Virus record (IMG/VR): IMGVR_UViG_3300037247_001236
Location: 1 to 49,178 of that record
DNA length: 49,178 nucleotides
Origin: a virus
Strand: one strand, 5' to 3'
The position numbers and the translations under genes were made by a program. The notes beneath the pieces are model-generated. The model had not been told where the DNA came from and made no database searches. It was given only the letters and a program-made list of their open reading frames with translations. This document shows, in pieces, positions 9,319 through 17,861 of this stretch; position 1 is the stretch's first letter; each line of letters opens with the position of its first letter.

Positions 9319-10719
9319 CTAGATGGCGGTGTTGAAGCCGGTGATCTGGCCAGCGGCCCGACATCGCCCGGCGAGCAGTTGCCGGCTCGACATCCAGTAG
9401 GCCATAAACTCGTTCTTGCCGCGGCTCAGGTCGCCCAACTCGCGGTTCCAGGTCCCGGTAGTCGTGTCGATGTGCCACGGCTCGGCGACCACAGAGAAGA
9501 GTGACTCGGGCTCGAAGACCATCAGCTTCGTGAAGTCAGCATCGGTGTCAGCGACGATGTAGAGGTCGCCGATCACGATGGCCTGGTATCCACCCGCTTT
9601 GAGCCTGACAGTGAAGTTGGTTCGCTGCGAGCGTTCCAGTTCATCGGAGAGCGAATCCCAGACATCCATCCCGGTCACACCGAGGAGCCAGCCGTGGTTC
9701 CCGCCAGTCTTCTTGTGGATGCGGTTCAGCAGGGGCTTGACGTGCCGAGCGGCCGAAGGGGTGGTAGTCCCGCCGAGGGCGGTCGCCGTCCAGACCTCGG
9801 CATTCCAGTCCGAGTTCGCGCCCACCGATCGGTCGATTCCACCGAAGAGGCCTGCCGTCAGTAGTTGCTCCGTGGTCAACAGCGTTGTCGGGTCGGCAGG
9901 ATCGAAGCCGGCGGCGCCAGGATTGGCATTGCCGCAGATGTTCTCCAAGCCCCAGAGGTCCTTGCCCTGCGAGTCGTACTCGTAGATGCCGAGCAACTCG
10001 TAGGCGTCGAGGTCGGTGTTGACAAACGCGGCTCCGGTGTGCGTAGTGATGGCGAGGGTCTCCGCCGATTCGTCTCGGGCGGTGATGAGCATCGGCGTCG
10101 GCTTGGCACCCGTCGTGGGAGTGGTAGGCCCATCGGTGCCGGTGCGGAGACCGCCGGCCGTCTTGTTCCGGCAAATAATCTCCTGCCAGTCCTTGAAGAG
10201 GGAAGCGTCTGGAACGGTGAGTAGCTTGGTGGTGTCGTTCCAGGTGTTGCCACTGCCCATCGTATCGATGAGCCCGCTCCCGTCCTTGTGCATCTTCTCC
10301 GACACTCGCTTTCGGGCGGCTGTGATGATCGCATCCGCCTCCAGGGAGAGGATGTCGTCCACCGAGGAAACGCCGCCGCGGGTGGTCAGCTTGGCCAGCC
10401 CGGTGATACCCAGAGTGGCGTTCTGCTGGGTAAGCAGGAATTTCCCCTTCCGATAGGTACTCTTGCCCGCCCGGGCGTGCTCGTCGCCCTCTGAGAAACC
10501 GACTGAGGGCATCGGCGGCGGAGCAATCCTGTGCATGAGGGACATAAACTCGCCCTCATACTCTCCGATTGATTTGACGGCCTCCGTAACTTCGGTGCCA
10601 CTGTCGATGAGGTCGTGAAGGACGGTTCCCTCCTCGAACTGATCGATTACCTCCCGGTCTCTCACGAAGACCTCTCGGTGCAGCAGCGCCACGTCAGATC
10701 GTGTCATCGCGCCTGGCAT
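9319..10719 (-). CDS. Major capsid protein
   Basis: 466 residues, with ATG behind AAGGAGAA. An N-terminal helical arm is followed by alternating helical and beta segments ('GVTGMDVWDSL' and 'VIGDLYIVADTD') as expected for an HK97-fold capsid of the podovirus/phage N4-like kind. The gene follows an acidic, coiled-coil scaffold gene and the portal, and precedes tail adaptor genes. That order is the main support. The ribosome-binding site is one of the best in the window, consistent with high expression. Confidence 0.85.
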   Translation of the reverse strand: MPGAMTRSDVALLHREVFVRDREVIDQFEEGTVLHDLIDSGTEVTEAVKSIGEYEGEFMSLMHRIAPPPMPSVGFSEGDEHARAGKSTYRKGKFLLTQQNATLGITGLAKLTTRGGVSSVDDILSLEADAIITAARKRVSEKMHKDGSGLIDTMGSGNTWNDTTKLLTVPDASLFKDWQEIICRNKTAGGLRTGTDGPTTPTTGAKPTPMLITARDESAETLAITTHTGAAFVNTDLDAYELLGIYEYDSQGKDLWGLENICGNANPGAAGFDPADPTTLLTTEQLLTAGLFGGIDRSVGANSDWNAEVWTATALGGTTTPSAARHVKPLLNRIHKKTGGNHGWLLGVTGMDVWDSLSDELERSQRTNFTVRLKAGGYQAIVIGDLYIVADTDADFTKLMVFEPESLFSVVAEPWHIDTTTGTWNRELGDLSRGKNEFMAYWMSSRQLLAGRCRAAGQITGFNTAI

Positions 10720-10776
10720 TATTTTGTTCTCCTTACCTTATTGCTCTTTTGCCGCCTGACTCGCCTTGGACGGTGG

Positions 10777-11769
10777 TTACGCGCCTCCGCCGATCTGTCC
10801 CGCGGCCTGCATTTTTTCTCTTCGCTCCCGGATAACGTCGCGGAATCGCCGTCCGTTTCGCCGATCCTTCAATGCCTCTTGTTCTTGCTGGGACCTTCCC
10901 GATGCCGGCGCCGCCCCTGGAGCGGCGAGCGTGGTGCTGTCTTTCCGTTGCTTTTCCCGCTCGATCGCGTCGTCGGTTTTCTCCTTGGCGGTTTGCTTCT
11001 TCTTCCACTTGATGGCCGATGAGTAGCGTTCGGTCTGTTGGATCACGAGGGCCCCGAAGTCCTCGACGGCGTACTGGCCGGTTCGAGCGGCATTCATCAG
11101 GTCTGCCTTCACCCAGCCCGCCGGCTCCTTGTTTTGGCCGTCCGCGAAGCAGTTGACATTCGCGATCAGGTTGTCGATCGTTCTCTCGTAATAATCCTTG
11201 CGGGCAACGTTCGTGGCTTCCTCACGAGCACCCGCGATGGTTTTGTTGAGGGCCTCGACTTGTTCGCGGATCACCTTGCGCTCTGCCGACGCTTCCCGTT
11301 GGGCCTGCAAGACCTGTCTGGTCTGGGGCTCGATATCACCATCCTCGATGCCGTCGACGAGAGGCGCCGGGGCGGCGGGCGCGGCGGGCGCGGCGGGCGC
11401 GGCCGGGATCTGATATTGGGCCCTGAGTCGCCGGTTCTCTTCTTGCAGAGCCGCCGTGTTGCGCCGGGTCATCTCGAGTTCTGTTTCCGCGCTGTAAGCG
11501 GGGGTGGGGGTTTCGTCGGGCGGCGCGGGCGCTGGGGCTGGCTCTTTCGTCGGCTCGGCCGCGGGCTCGGTCGCCGATGGATCCACAATGGGCGGATCTC
11601 CGTCAGCCCCTTCGTCGGGCGCACCCTCGGCGCCGGCCTCGGCCGAGGCGTCTGGCTCGGGAGTTCCCGCATCTGTTGGGTCGGGGGGGTCCGTCTGTAG
11701 GTCCGGTCCTGACAGGGCAAACGGGGCAAACAAACACGCCGCGGCCAGACACATCAGTAGCTCAATCAT
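10777..11769 (-). CDS. Scaffolding protein
   Basis: 330 residues, with ATG preceded by AAGGAG. The first about 20 residues are hydrophobic; residues about 25-110 are Pro/Glu/Asp/Ala-rich and acidic. A small Ala-Pro repeat ('PAAPAAPAAPAAP') follows near 125, then a long charged coiled coil (about 145-270) and a basic C terminus. Acidic disorder plus coiled coil plus basic capsid-binding tail is the usual build of podovirus scaffolds. The position between portal and capsid genes agrees. The hydrophobic start is odd for a scaffold; the true start may be slightly downstream. Confidence 0.85.
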   Translation of the reverse strand: MIELLMCLAAACLFAPFALSGPDLQTDPPDPTDAGTPEPDASAEAGAEGAPDEGADGDPPIVDPSATEPAAEPTKEPAPAPAPPDETPTPAYSAETELEMTRRNTAALQEENRRLRAQYQIPAAPAAPAAPAAPAPLVDGIEDGDIEPQTRQVLQAQREASAERKVIREQVEALNKTIAGAREEATNVARKDYYERTIDNLIANVNCFADGQNKEPAGWVKADLMNAARTGQYAVEDFGALVIQQTERYSSAIKWKKKQTAKEKTDDAIEREKQRKDSTTLAAPGAAPASGRSQQEQEALKDRRNGRRFRDVIRERREKMQAAGQIGGGA

Positions 11770-11794
11770 GTCACTGCTCCTTGCGCAAGTGATA

Positions 11795-11824
11795 GGGGGG
11801 CCGCACGTTCCCGCACGGCCCCCC
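11795..11824 (-). terminator. GC-rich hairpin between portal and scaffold genes (no U-tract)
   Basis: A perfect 9-bp inverted repeat (GGGGGGCCG and its complement) with a 12-base loop. No run of Us follows, so it is not a classic intrinsic terminator. It may be a processing or stability element just upstream of the scaffold/capsid genes. Confidence 0.4.
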
Positions 11825-11883
11825 GTAGAGCCACGACGTTACAGGCCGTCTTGCCGGTAGCTAATCCGGCTTCGACCTCTACC

Positions 11884-11904
11884 GGCCGCCGAAAGACGGC
11901 GGCC
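11884..11904 (-). other. Perfect 8-bp stem with 5-base loop
   Basis: GGCCGCCG and its complement flank AAAGA. It is the second of three hairpins in the 168-base space between portal and scaffold genes. Confidence 0.45.
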
Positions 11905-11920
11905 CCCAAGTTTGTATCAT

Positions 11921-11936
11921 GGGGCGACAGCGCCCC
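11921..11936 (-). other. Hairpin next to the portal stop codon
   Basis: GGGGCG, a 4-base loop, then CGCCCC, lying directly after the portal stop on the minus strand. With the two neighbouring hairpins it forms a compact structured block. Confidence 0.4.
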
Positions 11937-11937
11937 G

Positions 11938-14346
11938 CTAAACTCCTACGCCTGCTAGATTCTTTGGATCAACGCCCGCGTCGGCTAGGTCTCGGCGCTG
12001 GTCTCGGCCCTCGCCCTCGCCAACACCTTGACGCCCTTGTCCGTTAGTACCGGCCGGCGGCCCTGACGGCGCCCCGGCCACACCCCCAACATCGACCGAC
12101 TCTCCCTGCATCCCGAAGATCGCGGCCAGAGGCAAGAGGGTGCCATCGGCAACCATGTCCAGGATTCGTTTGTCGACTCTGCCTTGCTGCAAGTCTCGGC
12201 CGATCCCTTGTATCGTATTGATCCAGGCTTCGGCCTTGGCCCGCTCCTGCATCATCGGGTCCTTATAGCGAAGCATGTCATGGAGTCGGATGTGATGCTG
12301 GATTTCGGCGTGTAGGTACGGGAACTGCTGCACGATCTCGAAATACTCATTGCCCGTCCGGATCCATTCCTTGATCTGCTCGTTGTGGACTTCGTGGTCT
12401 TGCTGCTCAAGCGGCGGAGGAACGAGTTGGCCTTTACGCCATTGCTCGATTTCCCAGTTTTGCCTCACGCGATCTTTGCGCTGCTCGTCTTGGAAGTATC
12501 GGGTCTCGCCACCGCCGAGCATCTTCCAGATTTGGGCGTCGTGCTCGCCGGGGCGAAGGACCTGACCTTTAATCAAGGCCATGACCGTATCGCGGCGCGC
12601 GGCTCCTGACATCGGCAATTCGCCCGATGATTGGAATTTCACCAGGGCGACCAGCCGGTTCGGTTCATCCCAAGTCGTCGGACGCAGCGATTCCCGGTCC
12701 CAGTCGATCAACTCCATTTCGTTGTCTTCGCCAATGATTTGAGCGACCCGCTGGCCAGTGGGCTTGCTCTGAAATTCGCCGGCCATGAAAGTCCAAAATC
12801 GCTCCTGGTGGGCATCGAGACGCATGGAGTTTTCCACAAGCCGCTCGTTGGTCTTCTCATCGAGCTTATCGATGGCCCGACCGCTACGGATATGGGCGTC
12901 GTCAGTCTTGCCCGCCTGAATCGCGGAGACCGACGCAAGCTCCCGAATGAAAGTGATATCGCGATCGATGGCGCGCAGGTAGTCGAATCCAACGGTGGGC
13001 CGCTGCAAGATGTAGGGGGCATTCTCCTGGCCGCCACGGACCTTTTTCTGTTCACCAGGCCGATTCGTGAACCGCCAATCGTCCTGGTCGACTATCCCTC
13101 CTGTCGGAACGCAGATGGTATTGAAGATCATCTGGTCCCGGTATTTAGTCTCCTGTGACGCCGCCTTGTTCAGATCCATCTGAGCGCTACGCAGTTGCGA
13201 GACGAGGCAAGTACCCCAGGCCTGGTCGGGGATCGGATGCTGGACGAACGGGAAGAAAGGCATCTCGTGGAACTTGTTGGTGATCGGCCCAACCTTGACG
13301 GCCCTCGGATCATTCCCCAGCGTAACCGCCTGGACACCTTCGGGGTATTTGAGTGTCGGCTTGAAGAAGAATTGATGATAGAGGACGGTTTCGGCCTCTT
13401 CCATCCCCCGGGTCGTACCCCTTGGCCGGTAGATGCGACTGTCCGATTGCAGGGCGGGAAAGCCTGCGGCTCCGCGGCGCTGCCCGTAGGCTCGTTGCCG
13501 CACTTCTGCGGCACTCATGCGCAGTTCTTCGGCAACTTGCTCGATCGGTTCCTCGGTCGTGTGGAGGTAGGCTTGAACGTCGTCCCAATGCTTCACGCGC
13601 CAGGGATACCAGCACATTTCGGTAATCGGGATGTTCTTGGAGTATTCCTCGCCGGCGTATTGGGTGACGCTGCCCTTCTTGAAGGCCGCTTCTCCGAACT
13701 GCTTGATGAACTCCTCGGCGGCATCTATCTGGGCGTTGTATTGTTCCTCGGGGGCAACCCGGTCGAGCGAGAATCCTTCTTCGTTGTCCGGATTGATTTT
13801 GGTCCGGATCATGTCATCGAGTGTGGTAGTGACGATCTGGCCCCTGTTGGGCTCCCAACCTCCAGTCATCCAGGAGACGGGCGAACAAAAGCAGAGTTTG
13901 AGGAAAGCTGCCAGCGCCGTCGGCATCTGCAACGTCGTGGTGTAGGCGTAGCTCAGTAGGTCTTTGAGCATTCGGGCGCGTTGCACATCACGGCGGTCGT
14001 TGGTGACGGGAACAGTCGTCAGGGTGGGCCGGTAGCGAACAAAGCGAGAAGCGAGGGTTTCCCCGACCTCCAGAATGAGATTGAGGCTCATCAGGAGTTG
14101 GTCTTCTTTGATCGCCGGGTCTAGGACGCGCTTCGTGCCTCCGGCATCCCACTTCCGCCAGGCCTTGACGCCCCCTTCCCAGAAATCAACATTGGTCTCG
14201 AATTCCCGCTCCAGGTGGCGCTTGAAGTCGCGGCTGGCGTAGATTCGCCGGATCGCGGCAGCGACATCCTCTTCGTCGAGAAGGTTCAGTTGAGAGAATC
14301 GGACGGTACTTCGGCCCGTGCTCATTCCTGGAGCGCTAAAGGCCAC
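11938..14346 (-). CDS. Portal protein
   Basis: 802 residues from a GTG at 14346 with CGGAGG upstream; an ATG eight codons later is an alternative. The protein has long amphipathic helices, the 'LLMSLNLILEVGETLASRF' segment, a conserved-looking 'LYHQFFFKP...PFFPFVQHP' core, and 'IRSGRAIDKLDEKTNERL', typical of portal stem and wing regions in P22/T7-type podoviruses. A Pro/Gly-rich tail closes it. It lies between terminase and scaffold/capsid genes. The portal forms the 12-mer ring through which DNA is packaged. Confidence 0.88.
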   Translation of the reverse strand: MAFSAPGMSTGRSTVRFSQLNLLDEEDVAAAIRRIYASRDFKRHLEREFETNVDFWEGGVKAWRKWDAGGTKRVLDPAIKEDQLLMSLNLILEVGETLASRFVRYRPTLTTVPVTNDRRDVQRARMLKDLLSYAYTTTLQMPTALAAFLKLCFCSPVSWMTGGWEPNRGQIVTTTLDDMIRTKINPDNEEGFSLDRVAPEEQYNAQIDAAEEFIKQFGEAAFKKGSVTQYAGEEYSKNIPITEMCWYPWRVKHWDDVQAYLHTTEEPIEQVAEELRMSAAEVRQRAYGQRRGAAGFPALQSDSRIYRPRGTTRGMEEAETVLYHQFFFKPTLKYPEGVQAVTLGNDPRAVKVGPITNKFHEMPFFPFVQHPIPDQAWGTCLVSQLRSAQMDLNKAASQETKYRDQMIFNTICVPTGGIVDQDDWRFTNRPGEQKKVRGGQENAPYILQRPTVGFDYLRAIDRDITFIRELASVSAIQAGKTDDAHIRSGRAIDKLDEKTNERLVENSMRLDAHQERFWTFMAGEFQSKPTGQRVAQIIGEDNEMELIDWDRESLRPTTWDEPNRLVALVKFQSSGELPMSGAARRDTVMALIKGQVLRPGEHDAQIWKMLGGGETRYFQDEQRKDRVRQNWEIEQWRKGQLVPPPLEQQDHEVHNEQIKEWIRTGNEYFEIVQQFPYLHAEIQHHIRLHDMLRYKDPMMQERAKAEAWINTIQGIGRDLQQGRVDKRILDMVADGTLLPLAAIFGMQGESVDVGGVAGAPSGPPAGTNGQGRQGVGEGEGRDQRRDLADAGVDPKNLAGVGV

Positions 14347-14361
14347 TGGCTTGCCTCCGTG

Positions 14362-14754
14362 CTAAACCTTGTCAGAACCGATGAAGGGTTCGTTCTGTAC
14401 CTCTGCGTCTTCCTCTGGTTCGGATGCTTCCTCGCCGAGGGGCGTCGACGGCGGGATACCTCTATCGAACGGCGGCAGGGGTCCGCCAGAGCCGTTGCCC
14501 CCCGCGGAATTCCTGAGGGCCACGTCAGCCATGTGGGTAACTGTGTTCATCACGCCCTGACGCTCCCGTTTCGCTTGTTTGAGGAAGTCGGTCAGGTGCT
14601 TAATCACGGCGCCGTCGTGTCTGAGGATGCGGACGATAGACCTCTCGACCGCGCGGGTCCCGTCCTGCTTGCGGAGAGTCCAGTAGGTGAACCCGTTGGA
14701 GACGATCAAGAGAGCGGCCCAGAAGAGGCGCTCATCCCAGAGTTCGGCGTTCAT
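14362..14754 (-). CDS. Small membrane-anchored protein before the portal
   Basis: 130 residues. One hydrophobic segment (about residues 10-25, 'LFWAALLIVSNGFTYW') is followed by a basic helix and a disordered acidic, Pro/Gly-rich tail. It is the first gene after the promoter at 14760-14788. The ATG is only 6 nt from the predicted -10 box and lacks an SD site, so translation may be leaderless. I do not recognise the family. Confidence 0.65.
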   Translation of the reverse strand: MNAELWDERLFWAALLIVSNGFTYWTLRKQDGTRAVERSIVRILRHDGAVIKHLTDFLKQAKRERQGVMNTVTHMADVALRNSAGGNGSGGPLPPFDRGIPPSTPLGEEASEPEEDAEVQNEPFIGSDKV

Positions 14755-14759
14755 ACCTA

Positions 14760-14788
14760 AATTGTGGGCTCTATTCCCCAGTTGTCAA
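14760..14788 (-). promoter_or_regulatory. Late (structural operon) sigma70-like promoter
   Basis: On the minus strand, TTGACA (14788-14783), a 17-base spacer, then ACAATT (14765-14760). The predicted transcript starts at or next to the ATG at 14754. It is well placed to drive portal through tail genes with host RNA polymerase. Confidence 0.6.
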
Positions 14789-14796
14789 GGAGAAGT

Positions 14797-14810
14797 GGGT
14801 AAAATTACCC
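14797..14810. promoter_or_regulatory. Inverted repeat upstream of the late promoter
   Basis: GGGTAA, two bases, TTACCC: a perfect 6-bp dyad ending nine bases upstream of the -35 box. It is a candidate operator or activator site for the late promoter. No cognate regulator is identified. Confidence 0.4.
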
Positions 14811-14860
14811 AAGTTCAAGTGGGATAGAGGGTTATGGCGCAGAATGTGGGGAATAATGCC

Positions 14861-14875
14861 CAGGCGTTACGCCTG
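14861..14875. other. Perfect short inverted repeat abutting the parS-type site
   Basis: CAGGCG, three bases, CGCCTG. On the minus strand it follows the stop of the 14900-15280 gene and could act as a weak terminator, although no T-run follows. Confidence 0.35.
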
Positions 14876-14889
14876 TTCCACGTGGAACA
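14874..14889. promoter_or_regulatory. parS-type ParB-binding palindrome
   Basis: The 16 bases TGTTCCACGTGGAACA form a perfect palindrome and match the bacterial chromosomal parS consensus (TGTTnCACGTGaAACA type, with the GTTCCACGTGGAAC form known from pseudomonads). The site is in the intergenic space between the paralogue pair and the late promoter. I recognised no parA or parB gene, so it would have to be read by a host or co-resident ParB. Binding is inferred from sequence identity alone. Confidence 0.75.
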
Positions 14890-14899
14890 TCGGCCGGCT

Positions 14900-15280
14900 T
14901 CACACCAAGGGCGTGTATTCGGGCAGCAGGTCGGCGGCGATCAAAGACTGGCGGATCCTGATACTTCGTTCGCGGTTGGCGATGCACTGCGCCGGCGGTG
15001 TAATGAGCGTCGGATCATCATCATCAAAGTCAAGCAGCCCCTCGGGCACTACGATTATGCGACGAACATCGCGAGCATGGTCGGCACTAGCTTCGTCGTC
15101 GAGGAGTTTGGCGCATTCGACATCGGCCAGAATCTCCTCATCGGAGGGGCCATCCTCCCGCTTGGTTTCCCACACAGTTACAGGCTCCTCGATGGGCATC
15201 AGCCCATTTACCAGCGACTTCCACTCGTCGTAAGTCCCTACCCGGTGGATTGTTAAGTTGCCGATTTGCGTAGTCTTCAT
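14900..15280 (-). CDS. Conserved hypothetical protein, paralogue 1
   Basis: 126 residues of unknown function. It is clearly related to the next gene upstream (15294-15665). Both share 'H/NLTI' near the N terminus, 'SDEEILAD(V/I)EC' in the middle, 'LIDDE/LLDDE', a Pro-rich 'PPxQC' and a 'R(S)IRxRQS' helix near the C terminus. The acidic central part and absence of membrane segments suggest a soluble protein. It lies between terminase and portal genes. Confidence 0.75.
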   Translation of the reverse strand: MKTTQIGNLTIHRVGTYDEWKSLVNGLMPIEEPVTVWETKREDGPSDEEILADVECAKLLDDEASADHARDVRRIIVVPEGLLDFDDDDPTLITPPAQCIANRERSIRIRQSLIAADLLPEYTPLV

Positions 15281-15293
15281 GGCTGGGTCCTTT

Positions 15294-15665
15294 CTAGCCG
15301 ACCAGGGGTGTGTATTTGGGCACTAGGCCAGAGGCGATCGCTGACTGGCGGGCCCTGATGCTTCGCATGCGATTGATGACACATTGGTCTGGCGGATTGT
15401 GGAGCAGGTGTTCCTCGGCGACCAGTGGCTCTCCGGGCGGTGCTATGATTGCGACATTGGCCGTCGCCGCGTAGTCGGCGGCCGATTCGTCATCTATGAG
15501 TTTCGTGCATTCGATGTCTGCCAGGATTTCCTCGTCAGAAATGTCTGGGCCGGGGTCCCACACGATTGCCTTGATATTGCTATCCCAACCCAGGATTAAG
15601 TCCGAGTACTCTGAGCGAGATTCCGGCCGATAGATCGTCAAATGAGCAATCTTGCTTACCTTCAT
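15294..15665 (-). CDS. Conserved hypothetical protein, paralogue 2
   Basis: 123 residues, sharing the motif order of the adjacent 126-residue protein; the two ends 'YTPLV' and 'YTPLVG' are almost identical. The pair is probably a tandem duplication that has since diverged. It lies 12 bases after the terminase stop, so it is likely co-transcribed with it. Function unknown. Confidence 0.75.
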   Translation of the reverse strand: MKVSKIAHLTIYRPESRSEYSDLILGWDSNIKAIVWDPGPDISDEEILADIECTKLIDDESAADYAATANVAIIAPPGEPLVAEEHLLHNPPDQCVINRMRSIRARQSAIASGLVPKYTPLVG

Positions 15666-15677
15666 GGTTCGTCCTTT

Positions 15678-17498
15678 CTAGCTGCCGTAGAGGGCCAGAT
15701 CGACGCCTGTGTAATCGAGCCTGCTGGATTTCGGCCCGGGCCCGCGGTCTTCCTTCTCGAAGGCCTTGCGCTCAGCCTTGGTCAGTAGACGCCGGCGGCC
15801 CGGCCCGTACAGCTTGGCCATCGCGGAGTCCAGGAGTTGGCCCTGGACGTTGGGCGCCGTGGTCCGGAAGTTCGCGTCCGCACCCATGATTGTCTGCACA
15901 ATCGCGATCCCGTCTTCGACTTCGCCAACCTTCTTGTCCTTTCGGTGAGGGAGGATGTGTGGGGCCATCGGGATGCCCCAGGATGCCGTATAGTTATCGA
16001 TCATGTTCTTATTCGACCTGTCGGCAACCCCTTCGTCGAACTTCTCGCCCTTGACCGCAGCGCGATACTTCGTCAGATCGGGGTCCTTGTCGCCTCGGGG
16101 ATGGCGAAAGCCGCTCATCTTATGAATAGTCCGAGCGATGCCTTGAGGCGTCTTGTCTGAGAAGTCCGTGATGTAGAGTTCCTGATAGACGTAGATCAGA
16201 CCCTCAACACGCTTGCTGACGATGCCGATGCGAAGGGCGTCCGTCGTATGATCGTCGATTTTGAGGGGTTGCCCCGTCCGGGCGTCGCGGCCCAGGTTCA
16301 GATGCTGCTCGATCGTCTTCTTGCAGTCGGGATGGACGATCAGTTGCGGCGACTTCGATGGGTCGATCCAAACCCAAAGGCAGACGAATGCGTGATTCTC
16401 ACTCGCGCCCCAGTCGATGAACCTCGTGCGGTAGGCTTTGAGGGAGAAGTCCGAAGCGCTCATCACGCCTTCGTGCTTGTCACGGCTGAACATGGGAAAG
16501 ACTCGGCCGCTACGCTGGATGAAACAGTCTTCGAGAACTAGTGGGTAGTCCCACGCAAACGCCGGCGGGTTTTCGGAGGGGGGGATACCCGGGAACTCGT
16601 CTGCGAGCTTGTTGCGGCGCCATGCGATCTGCCCGTCTGTCGCCCCGTGTGACTCTTTGAGGGTGATTTCGTGTCCGGCCAGCGGGGGATCAAACTCGTC
16701 AGGCAAGAGGTTCTCGTCGTCGGCCAACTCTGGATCGAGAACCCAGGGCAAGAAAACGCAGCCGTAAGTACCCTCGCCCCTGTACGCCGCTCGCGCGCGA
16801 TCCGGCCAGGCTCCGTGAGATCCCTGGCCGGACGATTCGAGGAAGATCGAGGTCAGCGGGCTGGTTTGGGAGACGGCGTTCATCAACGAGTACATCGCCT
16901 TCTTGTCCTGCTCGCTGGTGTACTTGAACTTCGCCACTTCGGAAACGTGAACATCGGTTAGGGTGTCCCCTGAGCCGGCGTATTCGCCCATCGCAGATCG
17001 GCACTGGTACTGCGAGTGCATCTCGGGAAAGCTGATTCTCGAAGAAGCATCCCCCTTCTTGTCTTCGCGGCCACCATCCATACGGTGCATCGTTTTGGTG
17101 ATCTTGAAGATGCCCTTGGTGGCCTCGTCGGACTGGGCGACCGTCCGGGCTTCCTGGTGTGGCCAAACCTTGCACTTGAAGCGGAAGAAGTATTGAATCA
17201 CGGTTGAGATTCCATGCCGGCGGTACTTCGGGATGCACTGGCGGATAGGTTTGCCTTGTAGTGCTTGCTCGACACAGTTGCGATAGAGGCGGAGTTGACC
17301 GATCCGGGGGATGATGAGTTGAAACAGCTTTGTGACATCCTCCCGGTCTTGAATCCAGCAGTGACCGGCAACGATCGACATAAGCATCCGGACGAGCAGT
17401 AGGACCATCGGCTTGTCGCCGGCGTCGCGGTACGGATCGCGGTCGGGGGTGTAGATCGCGGCCTTGCCGTCTCGGGTTTTAGACATCAACGCCGGCAT
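15678..17498 (-). CDS. terL: Terminase large subunit
   Basis: 606 residues. The ATPase part has a deviant Walker A 'RRHGIST' (about residues 93-99) and a Walker B-like 'DVHVSEVA' (about 182-189, Glu at the catalytic position). The RNase H-like nuclease part starts near 'RFIDWG' (about 359-364). Length and motif order fit podovirus/siphovirus large terminases, the motor that pumps DNA through the portal. The gene overlaps the upstream coiled-coil gene. A second ATG four codons in (17486) is an alternative start; neither has a strong SD site. Confidence 0.88.
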   Translation of the reverse strand: MPALMSKTRDGKAAIYTPDRDPYRDAGDKPMVLLLVRMLMSIVAGHCWIQDREDVTKLFQLIIPRIGQLRLYRNCVEQALQGKPIRQCIPKYRRHGISTVIQYFFRFKCKVWPHQEARTVAQSDEATKGIFKITKTMHRMDGGREDKKGDASSRISFPEMHSQYQCRSAMGEYAGSGDTLTDVHVSEVAKFKYTSEQDKKAMYSLMNAVSQTSPLTSIFLESSGQGSHGAWPDRARAAYRGEGTYGCVFLPWVLDPELADDENLLPDEFDPPLAGHEITLKESHGATDGQIAWRRNKLADEFPGIPPSENPPAFAWDYPLVLEDCFIQRSGRVFPMFSRDKHEGVMSASDFSLKAYRTRFIDWGASENHAFVCLWVWIDPSKSPQLIVHPDCKKTIEQHLNLGRDARTGQPLKIDDHTTDALRIGIVSKRVEGLIYVYQELYITDFSDKTPQGIARTIHKMSGFRHPRGDKDPDLTKYRAAVKGEKFDEGVADRSNKNMIDNYTASWGIPMAPHILPHRKDKKVGEVEDGIAIVQTIMGADANFRTTAPNVQGQLLDSAMAKLYGPGRRRLLTKAERKAFEKEDRGPGPKSSRLDYTGVDLALYGS

Positions 17499-17850
17499 TT
17501 TTCAGGAGTTCCTTCAACCGCTGCACCTCGGCTTCGAGTTCCGTGACATGAGCCAGCCGTCGAGATATCTCGGCACTGATGAGGTCCATCTCCACATCTG
17601 TGAATGCGTGCGCGCTCCTCTGTTTCTCGTCAGCCAGATCGCCGAAGTTCCGGCGCACTGCAAGCAAGTCCGACTCCTTCCGCAACCGCTCCACCTCGTC
17701 CAGCAGCAGCGGCACGTCGGCGCAAGGAAGGTGCAATAGCCCAAGGCTAACGCTACATGCGTCGCGCCTGTGCTGCTGAGACTCTCGCCCAGCCATCTCC
17801 CCTCGCTTGCGAATCTCCGCCAACTGCCCGTCTGTCAGGGGCTCACTCAT
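17479..17850 (-). CDS. Coiled-coil protein upstream of terminase
   Basis: 123 residues. It starts 'LTDGQLAEIRKRGEMA' and continues 'DVPLLLDEVERLR', a pattern common in small phage and actinobacterial hypothetical proteins. The C-terminal third is a heptad-rich coiled coil. It overlaps terL by 20 bases. A small-terminase role is possible from position, but no helix-turn-helix is evident. Confidence 0.7.
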   Translation of the reverse strand: MSEPLTDGQLAEIRKRGEMAGRESQQHRRDACSVSLGLLHLPCADVPLLLDEVERLRKESDLLAVRRNFGDLADEKQRSAHAFTDVEMDLISAEISRRLAHVTELEAEVQRLKELLKNAGVDV

Positions 17851-17861
17851 GCATATACCCT

